Assembly (NCBI GenBank): GCA_033763655.1
Contig: JANRKD010000006.1
Span: forward strand, 26,409 to 90,408
Direction of reading: 5' to 3'
DNA: 64,000 nucleotides
DNA from: QFOX01 sp033763655
Lineage (GTDB): Bacteria; Pseudomonadota; Alphaproteobacteria; Rickettsiales; UBA3002
Position 1 is the stretch's first letter; each line of letters begins with the position of its first letter. This document shows, piece by piece, positions 51,364 to 60,001 of this stretch. Under the pieces are notes generated by a model. The model made no database searches. It worked only from the letters and a program-made list of their open reading frames with translations, and was not told the origin of the DNA. Made by a program: the position numbers and the translations under genes.

Positions 51364-51987
51364 ATGCGCTTATCTGCTGTTGCGTTTTTAATGATATTGA
51401 CCACCGTCTTTCTTTCGGGCTGCGACAAAGCCGAAATGGCAGCGGTGGATGACCGTAGCCAGAACTTCTATGGCCGCAATGGGGTGCGCAGCCTTGCGGC
51501 GGCCACCAGCGTTGCGTTGCCCGTCGAGAGCCACACAGTCGCCGCGCCGGTGATGGCGCAGAGGCAGGCGCCTGCAGTACCACCGATGGCTGCGACACGC
51601 TGGCAATGGCCGGTGCAGGGGCAGGTTGTCGAGAAATTCGGCCCGCAGTCGAACGGCGCTTCAAGTGAAGGTATCGTGATTGCCGCGCCGGAAGGTGCGC
51701 CCATCCACGCCGCGCAATCGGGCGAGGTGGCGTTTGTCGGCGAGGATGCCAGAAATTACGGTAATATCGTGATTTTGCGCCATGCCGACGGCACGATGGC
51801 TTCCTACGCGCATGCCAGCCGTATTGTGGTAAAAAAGGGTGCGCAGGTGCAGGGCGGCAGCGTGATTGCCTATGTGGGGCGGACGGGAAACGCCGCCGCG
51901 CCGCAATTGCATTTCGCCGTGCGTGAGGGCAAGAATTCCGTTGACCCGCTAAGCAAGCTGCCGCAACAAGTGGCGATGAACTACTAG
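51364..51987 (+). CDS. NlpD-like LytM-domain lipoprotein
   Basis: A 207-residue lipoprotein: signal peptide with lipobox LSGC (Cys about 20), short linker and a C-terminal M23/LytM domain (GIVIAAPEGAPIHAAQSGEVAFVGED ... GNIVILRHADGTMASYAHAS ... QLHFAVREGKNSVDPLSKL). The HxxxD zinc motif is absent, and HLHF reads QLHF, so the domain is catalytically dead. That is the known state of NlpD/EnvC, which activate septal amidases. The usual LysM domain is missing. Confidence 0.86.
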   Translation: MRLSAVAFLMILTTVFLSGCDKAEMAAVDDRSQNFYGRNGVRSLAAATSVALPVESHTVAAPVMAQRQAPAVPPMAATRWQWPVQGQVVEKFGPQSNGASSEGIVIAAPEGAPIHAAQSGEVAFVGEDARNYGNIVILRHADGTMASYAHASRIVVKKGAQVQGGSVIAYVGRTGNAAAPQLHFAVREGKNSVDPLSKLPQQVAMNY

Positions 51988-52066
51988 CTGCCACGCCCCC
52001 GAACGCCCTGCTTGCGGTATAAGGTTGGTAGCGGTGTTTCCCGCTTAACCCGAACGCGAGCCAGCC

Positions 52067-53359
52067 ATGCGGATGCCCGATTTTATCAGCGATACCCTCA
52101 CCCTCGCCCGGCGCGACCCGTTATGGGCAGTGGCCTTTATCGCCTGCGCCCTTTTGCCGCTGATGCTGATTTATGCCCGCGCCGGGGCCGAGATTTGTGG
52201 CGCTATCATGGGGCTGACGTTCCTCTGGCGCAGTGCGCGTCTGCGGCAATGGCACTGGCTGCATGAGCCATTTGCGCTGGCCTGCCTTGTGGCGTGGGCG
52301 TGGCTGCTGCTGGTGGTGACGCCGCTGGCCGCTAACCCCGGCGCGGGGTGGGTTGGTGCGGCGATGTGGTTCCGCCTGCCGCTGATGCTGCTGGCGGCGC
52401 GCTATTTCGTGCTGCAACCAGCACCCGCCCGCACCGCTCTGGCCGTCATTCTGGCGGGGATGCTGGCGCTGGTGGCCTTCGATACATTATGGCAGCTGGC
52501 GCAGGGCGTTTCGCTGACCGGAAACCCGCGTATCGCGTATAGTCAGCGGTTGACGGGGCCGTTCGACTCTCCGAAGGTGGGGATTTTCATGGGCAGGGTG
52601 CTGCTGCCGATTATCGGCCTGTGCCTGATGGCGGCGCTGGTGCGGCGCTCGAAACGTGCGACGGCGGCAAGCCTCGGGCTGTTGCTGACGGTGATTGCCA
52701 CCATCATTTTTACCGGCGAACGGGCGGCCTTCCTGACCACCGCGCTGGGCTGTACGGTGGCGGCCGGGTTGCTGATTGTCACCGAAAAGCGCCTGCGCCT
52801 GCCGATACTGGCGATGGGGCTGCTTTCCGTTGTGGCGCTGGTGGTTTTGTTTGAAACCGATAGCTGGGTGCATACGCGGGGGACAGAGATGCTCAACGTC
52901 ATGCGCCATTACCCGCAAAGTGAATATGGCCAGCTGGTGCAGGCTGCCCTCACGGTAGGGCAGGAGCACTGGCTGCACGGTGTCGGGCTGCGCGGGTTCC
53001 GTGATTTCTGCCCCGAACTGCATGCGGGGGCGGGGGGGCCTGTGTTCCGTGGCCTGCACCCGCATAATGCCTTTGCCGAATGGTTCGCCGAAGCCGGGCT
53101 GGTGGGGCTGCTGCTCTTTGCAGGCATCATCGCGACGCTGCTGCGCGAGGCGCTGCGCCATCTGCGTGGCACGCAGGGGGTGGCGCGGCTGCTGCCGGCG
53201 GTGGCGGTCGGGGTGCTGGCGCAACATTTCTTTCCACTGATGGGGATGCAGAGCTTTTTCTCGAACTGGTCGGCGCTGCTGCTGTGGTATTCGCTCAGCC
53301 TGATGTTTGCGGCCTTGCCGCCGCGCACCTCTTTTGGCTTCCGCAGGGCGGGGGTTTAG
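52067..53359 (+). CDS. O-antigen ligase/polymerase family membrane protein
   Basis: Polytopic protein of 430 residues with about 11-12 membrane segments. The periplasmic loop after LHGVGLRGFRDFCPEL and the segment GLHPHNAFAEWFAEAGLVGLLLF are the Wzy/WaaL signature (H-N-x-x-x-E-x-G). It may ligate or polymerise a surface polysaccharide; the substrate cannot be told. Not part of the usual surE-secD block, although such genes can vary there. Confidence 0.82.
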   Translation: MRMPDFISDTLTLARRDPLWAVAFIACALLPLMLIYARAGAEICGAIMGLTFLWRSARLRQWHWLHEPFALACLVAWAWLLLVVTPLAANPGAGWVGAAMWFRLPLMLLAARYFVLQPAPARTALAVILAGMLALVAFDTLWQLAQGVSLTGNPRIAYSQRLTGPFDSPKVGIFMGRVLLPIIGLCLMAALVRRSKRATAASLGLLLTVIATIIFTGERAAFLTTALGCTVAAGLLIVTEKRLRLPILAMGLLSVVALVVLFETDSWVHTRGTEMLNVMRHYPQSEYGQLVQAALTVGQEHWLHGVGLRGFRDFCPELHAGAGGPVFRGLHPHNAFAEWFAEAGLVGLLLFAGIIATLLREALRHLRGTQGVARLLPAVAVGVLAQHFFPLMGMQSFFSNWSALLLWYSLSLMFAALPPRTSFGFRRAGV

Positions 53360-53413
53360 CTACTGCCCTGAACGTGGCCGGTTTTTTTAGCAATAAATTG
53401 CATGAATCGGGGC

Positions 53414-53419
53414 TTGACA
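53414..53419 (+). promoter_or_regulatory. Possible -35 box before rpmG
   Basis: TTGACA in the AT-rich gap 56 nt before the rpmG ATG. No good -10 hexamer at 17 bp is visible, so this is weak. Confidence 0.3.
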
Positions 53420-53469
53420 GGGGGCGCGAAATGCGCGAGAAAGCGCCCCTCAAACATTAGGGGGCCATC

Positions 53470-53637
53470 ATGGCTAAAAAAGCAACAATACTGGTAAAAC
53501 TCGAATCGACCGCCGATACTGGCTTTTTCTACGTGAAAAAGCGCAATCCGCGCAAACAGACCGAAAAGCTGGCGTTCAAGAAATACGATCCGGTCGCGCG
53601 CAAGCATGTCGAATTCAAAGAAACAAAGCTGAAATAA
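53470..53637 (+). CDS. rpmG: 50S ribosomal protein L33
   Basis: A 55-residue L33: AKKATILVKLESTADTGFFYVKKRNPRK onward, ending in VEFKETKLK. It lacks the four zinc Cys, as in most proteobacterial L33. The TAA overlaps the yajC ATG by one base (TAATG). Confidence 0.95.
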   Translation: MAKKATILVKLESTADTGFFYVKKRNPRKQTEKLAFKKYDPVARKHVEFKETKLK

Positions 53638-54080
53638 TGCGCGCGCCTCTCGCCTCATTGCTGGTATTTGCTCCGATTTCGGCGTTCGCGCAGGCGACGG
53701 CGGATGCTACCGCCACTCCGCTGGGCAGTTCGCCGTTTGCGAGCGTCCTGCCGCTGGTGATGATTTTTGTGGTGTTCTACTTCCTGCTCATCAAACCGCA
53801 GCAGAAGCGCCTGAAGGAACATCAATCGACGCTGGCCGCCCTCAAAAAAGGCGACAAAGTTGTGACCGCAGGCGGCATTATCGGCAAAATCACCAAGCTG
53901 GGTGATGCCGATACCATCACGGTTGAAATCGCCGGTGGGGTTGAAGTCTCGGTGGTAAAATCGACGGTGAGCGGGCTGGTCGGCGCGCCGGTGTCCGCCG
54001 TCAGCGAAAAGAAAAAATCGTCGGGCAATAAAAACGATAATGCCGTCCCGAGCCGCGATAGCGTCGCCAACGACAACTAA
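53637..54080 (+). CDS. yajC: Preprotein translocase subunit YajC
   Basis: A 147-residue single-helix protein of the SecDF-YajC complex: membrane helix in LPLVMIFVVFYFLLIKPQQKRLKEH and the conserved GDKVVTAGGIIGKITKL fold. The N-terminal part is longer than usual. Followed 126 nt later by secD. Confidence 0.93.
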   Translation: MRAPLASLLVFAPISAFAQATADATATPLGSSPFASVLPLVMIFVVFYFLLIKPQQKRLKEHQSTLAALKKGDKVVTAGGIIGKITKLGDADTITVEIAGGVEVSVVKSTVSGLVGAPVSAVSEKKKSSGNKNDNAVPSRDSVANDN

Positions 54081-54206
54081 ACGCGGTCAGGCGCCCGGCG
54101 TGTGGCAATTATCCACCTGCATCTCATCCACACCTTTGCGCGGTAGCGCTTGTCAGCACGGGCAGATGCTGTATGGATGGGGCTGAATTTTTTCTGAGGT
54201 AGGTTC

Positions 54207-55793
54207 ATGCTCGATTTTCCCCGCTGGAAAGTGGCGATGGTGATGCTTATCACCGCGTTTTTCATGCTCACGGCGTTGCCCAATGCCCTGCCGCCGGGGC
54301 TGCTGGCAAAACTCCCCGGGTTCCTGCCGAAAAACACGGTGCCGCTTGGCCTCGACCTGCGCGGCGGGTCGCACCTGTTGCTACAGCTTGATTTCGATGC
54401 CTATAGGCGCGAACATTTCGGTAACGTACGCGACGGCCTGCGTGAGGAATTGCGCAAGGCGAAGATCGGCTATACGGAGCTGCGCGCCAGCGGCAACGAG
54501 GTTTCCCTGCGCATCCGCCGGGAGACAATCGCTGCGGGCGTGAAGCTCGAAGATGTGTTCCGCAAAGTAGACCCCGATCTATCGACCGAAGATGCGAACG
54601 GCCTGACCCGCTTTTACTACGAGGATGCGAAGTTAAAGGCGCTGCAATTGCGCCTGCTCGAACAATCGATTGAAATCGTCAACCGCCGCGTCAATGAAAC
54701 CGGCACCAAGGAGCCGATTGTCCAGCGTCAGGGCGGCGACCGCATCGTGGTGCAGGTGCCCGGCCTTGCCGACCCGGCGCAGTTAAAGCACCTGCTGGGT
54801 AAAACCGCGAAAATGACCTTCCATCTGGTGAACGAGGACGTCTCGCCCGATGCGCTGATGCGTAACGTGGTGCCTGCGGATACGATGATCCTGCCTTCGG
54901 ACAAGGGACCCGGTGATGCGCCCACGGGTTACCCCGCGCGTTATGCGGTGTTTAATCAGGTCGCCCTTGGCGGCGAGCACCTCACCGGTGCCAACGCCTC
55001 GTTCTCCGAAGGGTTGCCGGTGGTCGAATTCCAGTTCAACACGCTCGGCGCGCAGAAATTCGGTGATATTACGCAGGCCAATGTCGGTAGGCGGTTTGCG
55101 ATTGTGCTCGATAACAAAGTTATCACTGCACCGGTGATTCGCAGTGCGATTCTCGGTGGTCGCGGCATTATCGAGGGTAACTTTACCACCGAATCGGCGC
55201 ACGAGCTGGCGTTGCTGCTGCGCGCGGGGGCATTGCCCGCGCCGCTTCACGTGGTGGAGGAACGCTCGGTCGGCCCTAGCCTCGGGCAGGATTCTATCAA
55301 CGCCGGTACGCTGGCGGGCATTCTTGGCGTGGGGTTGGTGGTGGTGTTCATGCTGCTTTCCTATGGGCTGTTTGGGGTATTCGCCAATCTCGGCCTCGCG
55401 GTGCATCTGACCACGGTGCTCGGTGCGATGTCGCTGATGCAGGCGACGCTGACGCTGCCGGGTATTGCGGGTATCGTGCTCACCATGGGGATGGGGGTGG
55501 ACGCCAACGTGCTGATTTTCGAGCGTATCCGCGACGAAATCCGTTACGGCAAAAGCCCGCTGGCCTCGATTGAGTCCGGCTTCAAGCTGGCCTTTGGTAC
55601 GATTTTTGACTCCAACCTGACGACGCTGATCGCCGCCGGCCTGCTCTACACGCTCGGTGCCGGGGCGGTGAAAGGCTTCGCGGTGACGCTGACCATCGGC
55701 ATCCTCAGTTCGATGTTCGCGTCGATTCTCTTCTGCCGCATGCTGATCGTGTTCTGGGCGCGCCGCACCAAGCCAAAGCGGATTCCGATTTAG
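54207..55793 (+). CDS. secD: Protein translocase subunit SecD
   Basis: Proton-driven translocation enhancer, 528 residues, with about six membrane helices and the P1 periplasmic domain. Signatures: LGLDLRGGSHLLLQ, the DxDANVLIFERIRDEI-type motif in MGMGVDANVLIFERIRDEI, and SGFKLAFGTIFDSNLTTLI. It ends at a normal C-terminus; no fused SecF is attached and no secF gene follows. Confidence 0.95.
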   Translation: MLDFPRWKVAMVMLITAFFMLTALPNALPPGLLAKLPGFLPKNTVPLGLDLRGGSHLLLQLDFDAYRREHFGNVRDGLREELRKAKIGYTELRASGNEVSLRIRRETIAAGVKLEDVFRKVDPDLSTEDANGLTRFYYEDAKLKALQLRLLEQSIEIVNRRVNETGTKEPIVQRQGGDRIVVQVPGLADPAQLKHLLGKTAKMTFHLVNEDVSPDALMRNVVPADTMILPSDKGPGDAPTGYPARYAVFNQVALGGEHLTGANASFSEGLPVVEFQFNTLGAQKFGDITQANVGRRFAIVLDNKVITAPVIRSAILGGRGIIEGNFTTESAHELALLLRAGALPAPLHVVEERSVGPSLGQDSINAGTLAGILGVGLVVVFMLLSYGLFGVFANLGLAVHLTTVLGAMSLMQATLTLPGIAGIVLTMGMGVDANVLIFERIRDEIRYGKSPLASIESGFKLAFGTIFDSNLTTLIAAGLLYTLGAGAVKGFAVTLTIGILSSMFASILFCRMLIVFWARRTKPKRIPI

Positions 55794-55847
55794 GCGCGGT
55801 TAGCGGCGAAGGAGCGGGCGGCTGCAGGCAATAACACGGAGAGAACC

Positions 55848-56216
55848 ATGCAGGACATCATGCCACAGTTGGGCGCGCAAGTGCAATTGGTGCGCTCCTA
55901 CGGGGCGACGGGCTTTCGCATCGGTCAGGATAGTTACGAAAGTCACGTGCTGGTGCTGCCGACACGCACGCTGTCGTGGAGCGGGGAGCTTAGCCTCGCC
56001 GCACTTTTGCCGCTGTTGGAAGCAACGCCGATGCCGGAAATTTTTCTCATCGGCACCGGCGCGCGCCACGAAATGCTTGCGCCCGAACTGCGCCGCGCGC
56101 TGAAGGAGCGCGGTGTTGGCGTCGATAGTATGGATACGGGCGCGGCCTGCCGCACCTTCAACATCCTGCTGGGTGAGGAGCGTCGCGTCGCTGCCGCGCT
56201 GCGGCTGGCGGTGTAA
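55848..56216 (+). CDS. Mth938-like domain protein
   Basis: A 122-residue protein of the Mth938/NDUFAF3-like family, with the typical FLIGTGARHEMLAPELRRAL and VDSMDTGAACRTFNILLGEERRVAAAL. Family members occur in alphaproteobacteria beside secDF and in mitochondria as complex I assembly factors. Bacterial function unknown. Start chosen at the first ATG of the frame. Confidence 0.9.
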   Translation: MQDIMPQLGAQVQLVRSYGATGFRIGQDSYESHVLVLPTRTLSWSGELSLAALLPLLEATPMPEIFLIGTGARHEMLAPELRRALKERGVGVDSMDTGAACRTFNILLGEERRVAAALRLAV

Positions 56217-56299
56217 ATGTCATGAAACTGTAACAATTTTTTCATTCTTCCCGTGTTACTGTGAGAACATTCGGTCTTTTGACTTTAGGGTGCTTCAGG

Positions 56300-56965
56300 A
56301 TGGAAAAAAATCCAAACGGTGATGTGGGATTGGATGCTAAAGTCCAAGCAATAGTTGAAAAAATTCGCCATTATGATGGGGAGGTGTGTAGCGTTCTCTA
56401 TGAAGATGCGCGTAGAAATCCTGAAATCAGAGAGGCAATTGATGCCGTTGAAAAAGAAATTCTTCTTGATGGGGTAAAGCTGCGCACACCAGGAATCGGT
56501 ACATTTACGCTCACTCAAAATGTGGCCCAGCGCGCGTATGATAAATTAGGGCGTGGGGATACGCTTGGCGCAATTGCTGATTATGCTGCAGTGGTGGCCA
56601 TCGGGACAACCAGTGTTATTCCTTTTGGGGGAGATGCCACGATTGAGTTGCTCCGTGCGAATGGAGTTGTTTTGGAAGAAGCGCCTATACATAAGACCTA
56701 TAATACAGTCGTCGGGCTTGACCATCTCTGTAATAATCTTGATGGTATCGCTCAGGCTGGGTCGCCCTTTGTGCCCAGCGGAAAAAATAACGCACAACCC
56801 ACTTCCGTGCCACTTTCTGAAGGAGAAACAAAAGCTTTGTTAGCGCTGGCGAAGCGTGTTTACAGTCAGACACAAAGCAAAGCTGAACCCACTCCTGAGC
56901 TCACTTCCCCGCCACACTATCTTGCAACGGCTTATAATCCTCAAAACATTACGCTGCGATTTTAA
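56300..56965 (+). CDS. AT-rich orphan protein, 221 aa
   Basis: Unrecognised. Codon use is clearly AT-richer than the neighbours, suggesting recent acquisition. N-terminal half is charged and helical (DAKVQAIVEKIRHYDGEVC; REAIDAVEKEILLDGVKL). The middle is hydrophobic (TLGAIADYAAVVAIGTTSVIPFGGDA) and there is a KTYNTVVGLDHLCNNLDGIA stretch. The C-terminus is Pro/Thr-rich. It overlaps convergent sodB by 17 nt. Function unknown. Confidence 0.6.
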   Translation: MEKNPNGDVGLDAKVQAIVEKIRHYDGEVCSVLYEDARRNPEIREAIDAVEKEILLDGVKLRTPGIGTFTLTQNVAQRAYDKLGRGDTLGAIADYAAVVAIGTTSVIPFGGDATIELLRANGVVLEEAPIHKTYNTVVGLDHLCNNLDGIAQAGSPFVPSGKNNAQPTSVPLSEGETKALLALAKRVYSQTQSKAEPTPELTSPPHYLATAYNPQNITLRF

Positions 56966-57569
56966 ACGGGGTGCCTGCGAAGTTGGCGGCGGCGAAATCC
57001 CAGTTCACGAGCTTATCGAGCACGGTCTGCACGAAATCCGGGCGGCGGTTCTGGAAATCGAGGTAATACGCATGCTCCCAGACATCGACGGTGAGCAGCG
57101 CCGTTTCGCCATGCGCCAGCGGCAGGTCGGCATTGGCGGTTTTGGTGATTTTGAGTTTACCGGCGGCGTCTTTCACCAGCCATGCCCAGCCCGAGCCGAA
57201 CTGCGCCAGTGCGGCGGCCTTGAAATCGGCGGCGAATTTTTCGTAACCGCCGAGGTCGCTGTCGATTTTTTTAGCGAGGTCGCCGGTGGGTTTGCCGCCG
57301 CCATTTGGCGTCAGGCATTGCCAGAAGAAGCTGTGGTTCCAGTGCTGCGCGGCGTTATTAAACAAAGCGGCTTTGCTGCTGTCTTTCGCGGCGGCCAGAA
57401 TAATGTCCTCAAGCGTGGCTTTTTCAAACTCGGTGCCTGCAATCAGCTCGTTGAGCTTGGTGACGTAGGCATTGTGGTGTTTGCCGTGGTGGAAATCAAA
57501 GGTCTGCGCCGAAATATGCGGGGCGAGGGCGTCCTTCGCGAAAGGCAGCGGGGGCAGGGTGAAGGTCAT
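56949..57569 (-). CDS. sodB: Superoxide dismutase (Fe/Mn)
   Basis: A 206-residue dismutase with TFDFHHGKHHNAYVTKLN (two metal His), WNHSFFWQCLTPNGG and the C-terminal DVWEHAYYLDFQNRRPDFV, whose Asp/His complete the site. Residues around GGGKPTGDL fit the iron-type SodB common in alphaproteobacteria, but Fe versus Mn cannot be assured. Cytosolic (no signal). Confidence 0.94.
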   Translation of the reverse strand: MTFTLPPLPFAKDALAPHISAQTFDFHHGKHHNAYVTKLNELIAGTEFEKATLEDIILAAAKDSSKAALFNNAAQHWNHSFFWQCLTPNGGGKPTGDLAKKIDSDLGGYEKFAADFKAAALAQFGSGWAWLVKDAAGKLKITKTANADLPLAHGETALLTVDVWEHAYYLDFQNRRPDFVQTVLDKLVNWDFAAANFAGTPFKIAA

Positions 57570-58000
57570 GGTGGCCTCTTGTAAAAGGGGTTGCGAGGGA
57601 CGGTGGGTTCTGCGGCCATCCCAATCCGGGCAGGCATGATAGTCCAGAGTGGCGGCAAGTGCAAGCGGTGCCGTGCGGCCTGTCCGGGCGCATTTTTTTG
57701 CTGGGTGGCTGCGCGCGGTGATTGTTCGGCTTGCGTCACTTCACGCGCACAGATTGCAGCGGGCGGATTGCGATTGTTATCGTTTTCGCGCAGAAAGGCT
57801 GGGGCTGGTGTGGGAAGTCATCAAAGTAAATATATTGTAATGCGCATGATTTTGACGGGAGTTAAATTTTCTGCTACGAAGCTTAACATTCATTAATGAT
57901 TTTGGATGAAATTGTTAATGGTTTCTGCGAATCAATCCCGTTCCGATAAAAAACAAAAAAAGAAGTGAAGTTCACACCAACTTTTTTGAGGGTAGGCAAC
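57570..58000. other. Regulatory spacer before a 40-residue peptide gene
   Basis: No gene recognised. A promoter-like pair TTGACG (57852-57857), 17-bp spacer and TACGAA (57875-57880) lies about 120 nt before the small gene, followed by a long AT-rich leader that could hold regulation. The left half is GC-rich and lacks a credible reading frame. Confidence 0.45.
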
Positions 58001-58123
58001 ATGAAAAACACGCGATTTGCAAAATTCTTCCATGAATTCGGGCGCAGCGAAACGGGCGCATCTCACCTTGCGGTCGGGGCGCTGCTGGTGGTTACGATTT
58101 TGTATGCGACGACGATTATTTAA
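58001..58123 (+). CDS. 40-residue membrane peptide, Flp-pilin-like start
   Basis: ATG at 58001 with GAGGGTAGG upstream and a clean stop at 58121-58123. The peptide MKNTRFAKFF-HEFGRSETGA-SHLAVGALLV-VTILYATTII has a basic N-terminus, GRSETGAS and a single helix. The layout RF..F....SETGA..(A/L)xxALL resembles the Flp/Fap pilin N-terminal motif (ESGATAIEYGLI), but the Glu after the helix start is absent, so it may be another small membrane protein. Too short for ordinary callers. Confidence 0.55.
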   Translation: MKNTRFAKFFHEFGRSETGASHLAVGALLVVTILYATTII

Positions 58124-58182
58124 GTCGCCGCAAGAAAATCAGCTTGCCCCCGCCTGTGGGGTTCGCCATATAGTCGCCGCCT

Positions 58183-58950
58183 ATGTGTTGGAGCGGAGAG
58201 GCATCGGCGGTACTGGCATGTGCGGGGTTTGCAACCGCAGGCTATGCTGCCTATCAACGTGAGCCGGCGCCGTTATGGCTGGCGCTTTTCTATTTTTCGA
58301 TGATGGAGGCGTTGCAAGCCTTCACCTACAGCGTGATTGATGAATGCGCGCTGCCCTCCAATCAAATCGCGACCTTGCTCGGGTATCTGCATATTACCTT
58401 CCAGCCATTTTTCATCAATATGCTGTCGCTGTATTTTGTGCCTGCCGCCGTGCGCAAAAAAATCGCCGTCTGGGTTTATGGCGCCTGTTTCATTTCCGCC
58501 ATCGTGATGATTATCCAGCTCTTCCCGTTCGAGTGGGCGGGGCAGTGCGATCCATTGCGGCCTCTGTGCGCCGAGCGCTTATGCTCGGTCAGCGGGTCGT
58601 GGCATATCGCGTGGGAGGTGCCCGCCAACGGGTTGGGGAATTATCTCGTCCGCCTTTCGGAGCCGCTGACCGGCAGCGGTTTCCCAAGCTACGGCTACCC
58701 GACCTATGTGCTGACCTGGTTGGTGTTGCCGCTGCTCTATGGCTCGTGGCGGGTGACTCTCTTCCACTATGTGATGGGGCCGTTCCTCGCGCGGATGACG
58801 ACCGATAATCTCAACGAGTGGCCCGCCGTCTGGTGTCTGCTTTCCATCGGCATCCTGATGATTGTGGTCAAAACGCCGCTGCGCGAGCGGTTGCATGTGC
58901 GTCGTTGGTTCTGGTGGCCGAAGGCGTGGCGTGTGCCGTTGCCGCGCTGA
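58183..58950 (+). CDS. Polytopic membrane protein, DUF5765-like
   Basis: A 255-residue protein with about seven membrane helices. It opens MCWSGEASAVLACAGFATAGYAAYQREPAPLWLALFYFSMMEALQ, and MCWSxEAS is, to my memory, typical of the DUF5765 group. Many Cys/Trp residues and CDPLRPLCAERLC in a loop. Function unknown. The start ATG follows directly on the previous helix gene but the spacing (59 nt) is open. Confidence 0.6.
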   Translation: MCWSGEASAVLACAGFATAGYAAYQREPAPLWLALFYFSMMEALQAFTYSVIDECALPSNQIATLLGYLHITFQPFFINMLSLYFVPAAVRKKIAVWVYGACFISAIVMIIQLFPFEWAGQCDPLRPLCAERLCSVSGSWHIAWEVPANGLGNYLVRLSEPLTGSGFPSYGYPTYVLTWLVLPLLYGSWRVTLFHYVMGPFLARMTTDNLNEWPAVWCLLSIGILMIVVKTPLRERLHVRRWFWWPKAWRVPLPR

Positions 58951-59003
58951 GGCGGGGCGTTTTTTCTCTTCCCATCACGGGCGTGCTCGGCTAATGCCGC
59001 GCC

Positions 59004-59906
59004 ATGAGCCATGCTGTGATGATTGCCGATCTGCTGACCCCCTTCATGATCGAGGGCGCGCAGGTGCGCGGGCGGGTGGCGCGGCTTGGTGGCGTCGCCT
59101 CCACCATCCTTGCGCGCTACGATTACCCGCCGCCGGTGGTGCAGATGCTGGGCGAACTGCTGGCGGTAGCGGCGATGCTTTCCTCCAGCCTCAAGCCGGA
59201 GGGGATACTCACCATCCAGATTCGCGGTAAGGGGCTGGTGCCGCTGGTGGTGGTCGATGCGGTCTATGGCGGTGCGATGCGCGGCTATGCCGAGGTTTCC
59301 GACGAAGCGGCGGTTGCCATCGCCGCGCTTGCCGCGCCGACTCCGCGTGCGCTGGTGGGCGAGGGGGCGTATCTTGCCATCACCTTCGACCCCGGCGCGG
59401 GCATGCAGCGCTATCAGGGCATTGTCGAGCTGAACGGTGATTCCATCGCCGAGGCGTTCGGGCATTATTTTACGCTCTCCGAACAGTTGGATGTGGAGCT
59501 GCGCCTCGCCGTGAGCGTGCAGGCGCCGTGGAGCGCGGCGGGCATCATGGTCGAACGGATGCCTGAAGCGGGCGAGGCAGCCACGGAAGAAAACCTCGAA
59601 GCCTGGCGCTATGCCAAGGCGTTGCTCGCCACCGTGACAGACGAAGAATTGCTCGATCCGCTGCTGGACGCCCCGGCGTTGCTCTACCGCCTGTTTCACG
59701 AAGCGGGGGTACGGGTCTATGAGCCGCACGCGCTGCATGTCGGTTGCCGCTGTTCGCGCGAGCGCATCGCCGCGATGCTGATGGGGATGCCGCTTGCCGA
59801 CCGCGCCGATATGATTGTGGAGGGCGCGGCCAGCGTCCATTGCCAGTTCTGCAACAAGGCGGAGCGCTTCACGCCGACAGAGCTTGGGCTGGCTGACCGG
59901 CAGTAG
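59004..59906 (+). CDS. hslO: Redox-regulated chaperone Hsp33
   Basis: A 300-residue holdase chaperone activated by oxidation. The C-terminal zinc cluster is CRCSRERIAAMLMGM ... VEGAASVHCQFCNKAERF, giving the CxC and CxxC ligands. The N-terminal domain shows the family's ILTIQIRGKGLVPLVVVDAVYG and YFTLSEQLD. Normal length. Confidence 0.93.
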   Translation: MSHAVMIADLLTPFMIEGAQVRGRVARLGGVASTILARYDYPPPVVQMLGELLAVAAMLSSSLKPEGILTIQIRGKGLVPLVVVDAVYGGAMRGYAEVSDEAAVAIAALAAPTPRALVGEGAYLAITFDPGAGMQRYQGIVELNGDSIAEAFGHYFTLSEQLDVELRLAVSVQAPWSAAGIMVERMPEAGEAATEENLEAWRYAKALLATVTDEELLDPLLDAPALLYRLFHEAGVRVYEPHALHVGCRCSRERIAAMLMGMPLADRADMIVEGAASVHCQFCNKAERFTPTELGLADRQ

Positions 59907-60001
59907 GGCAGTTGTTTTTTTGTACTTGCATTCAACGGAGCTTGCGCTAGAAATTGGTTGAACATATTGCCAATGAAATCAATCTCAGCCGGGGGTTTCC
60001 T

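Noticed and set aside
57591..57896. Plus-strand open frame of about 100 codons after sodB
   Set aside because: No start site, Arg/Ala/Gly-rich content and no family resemblance.
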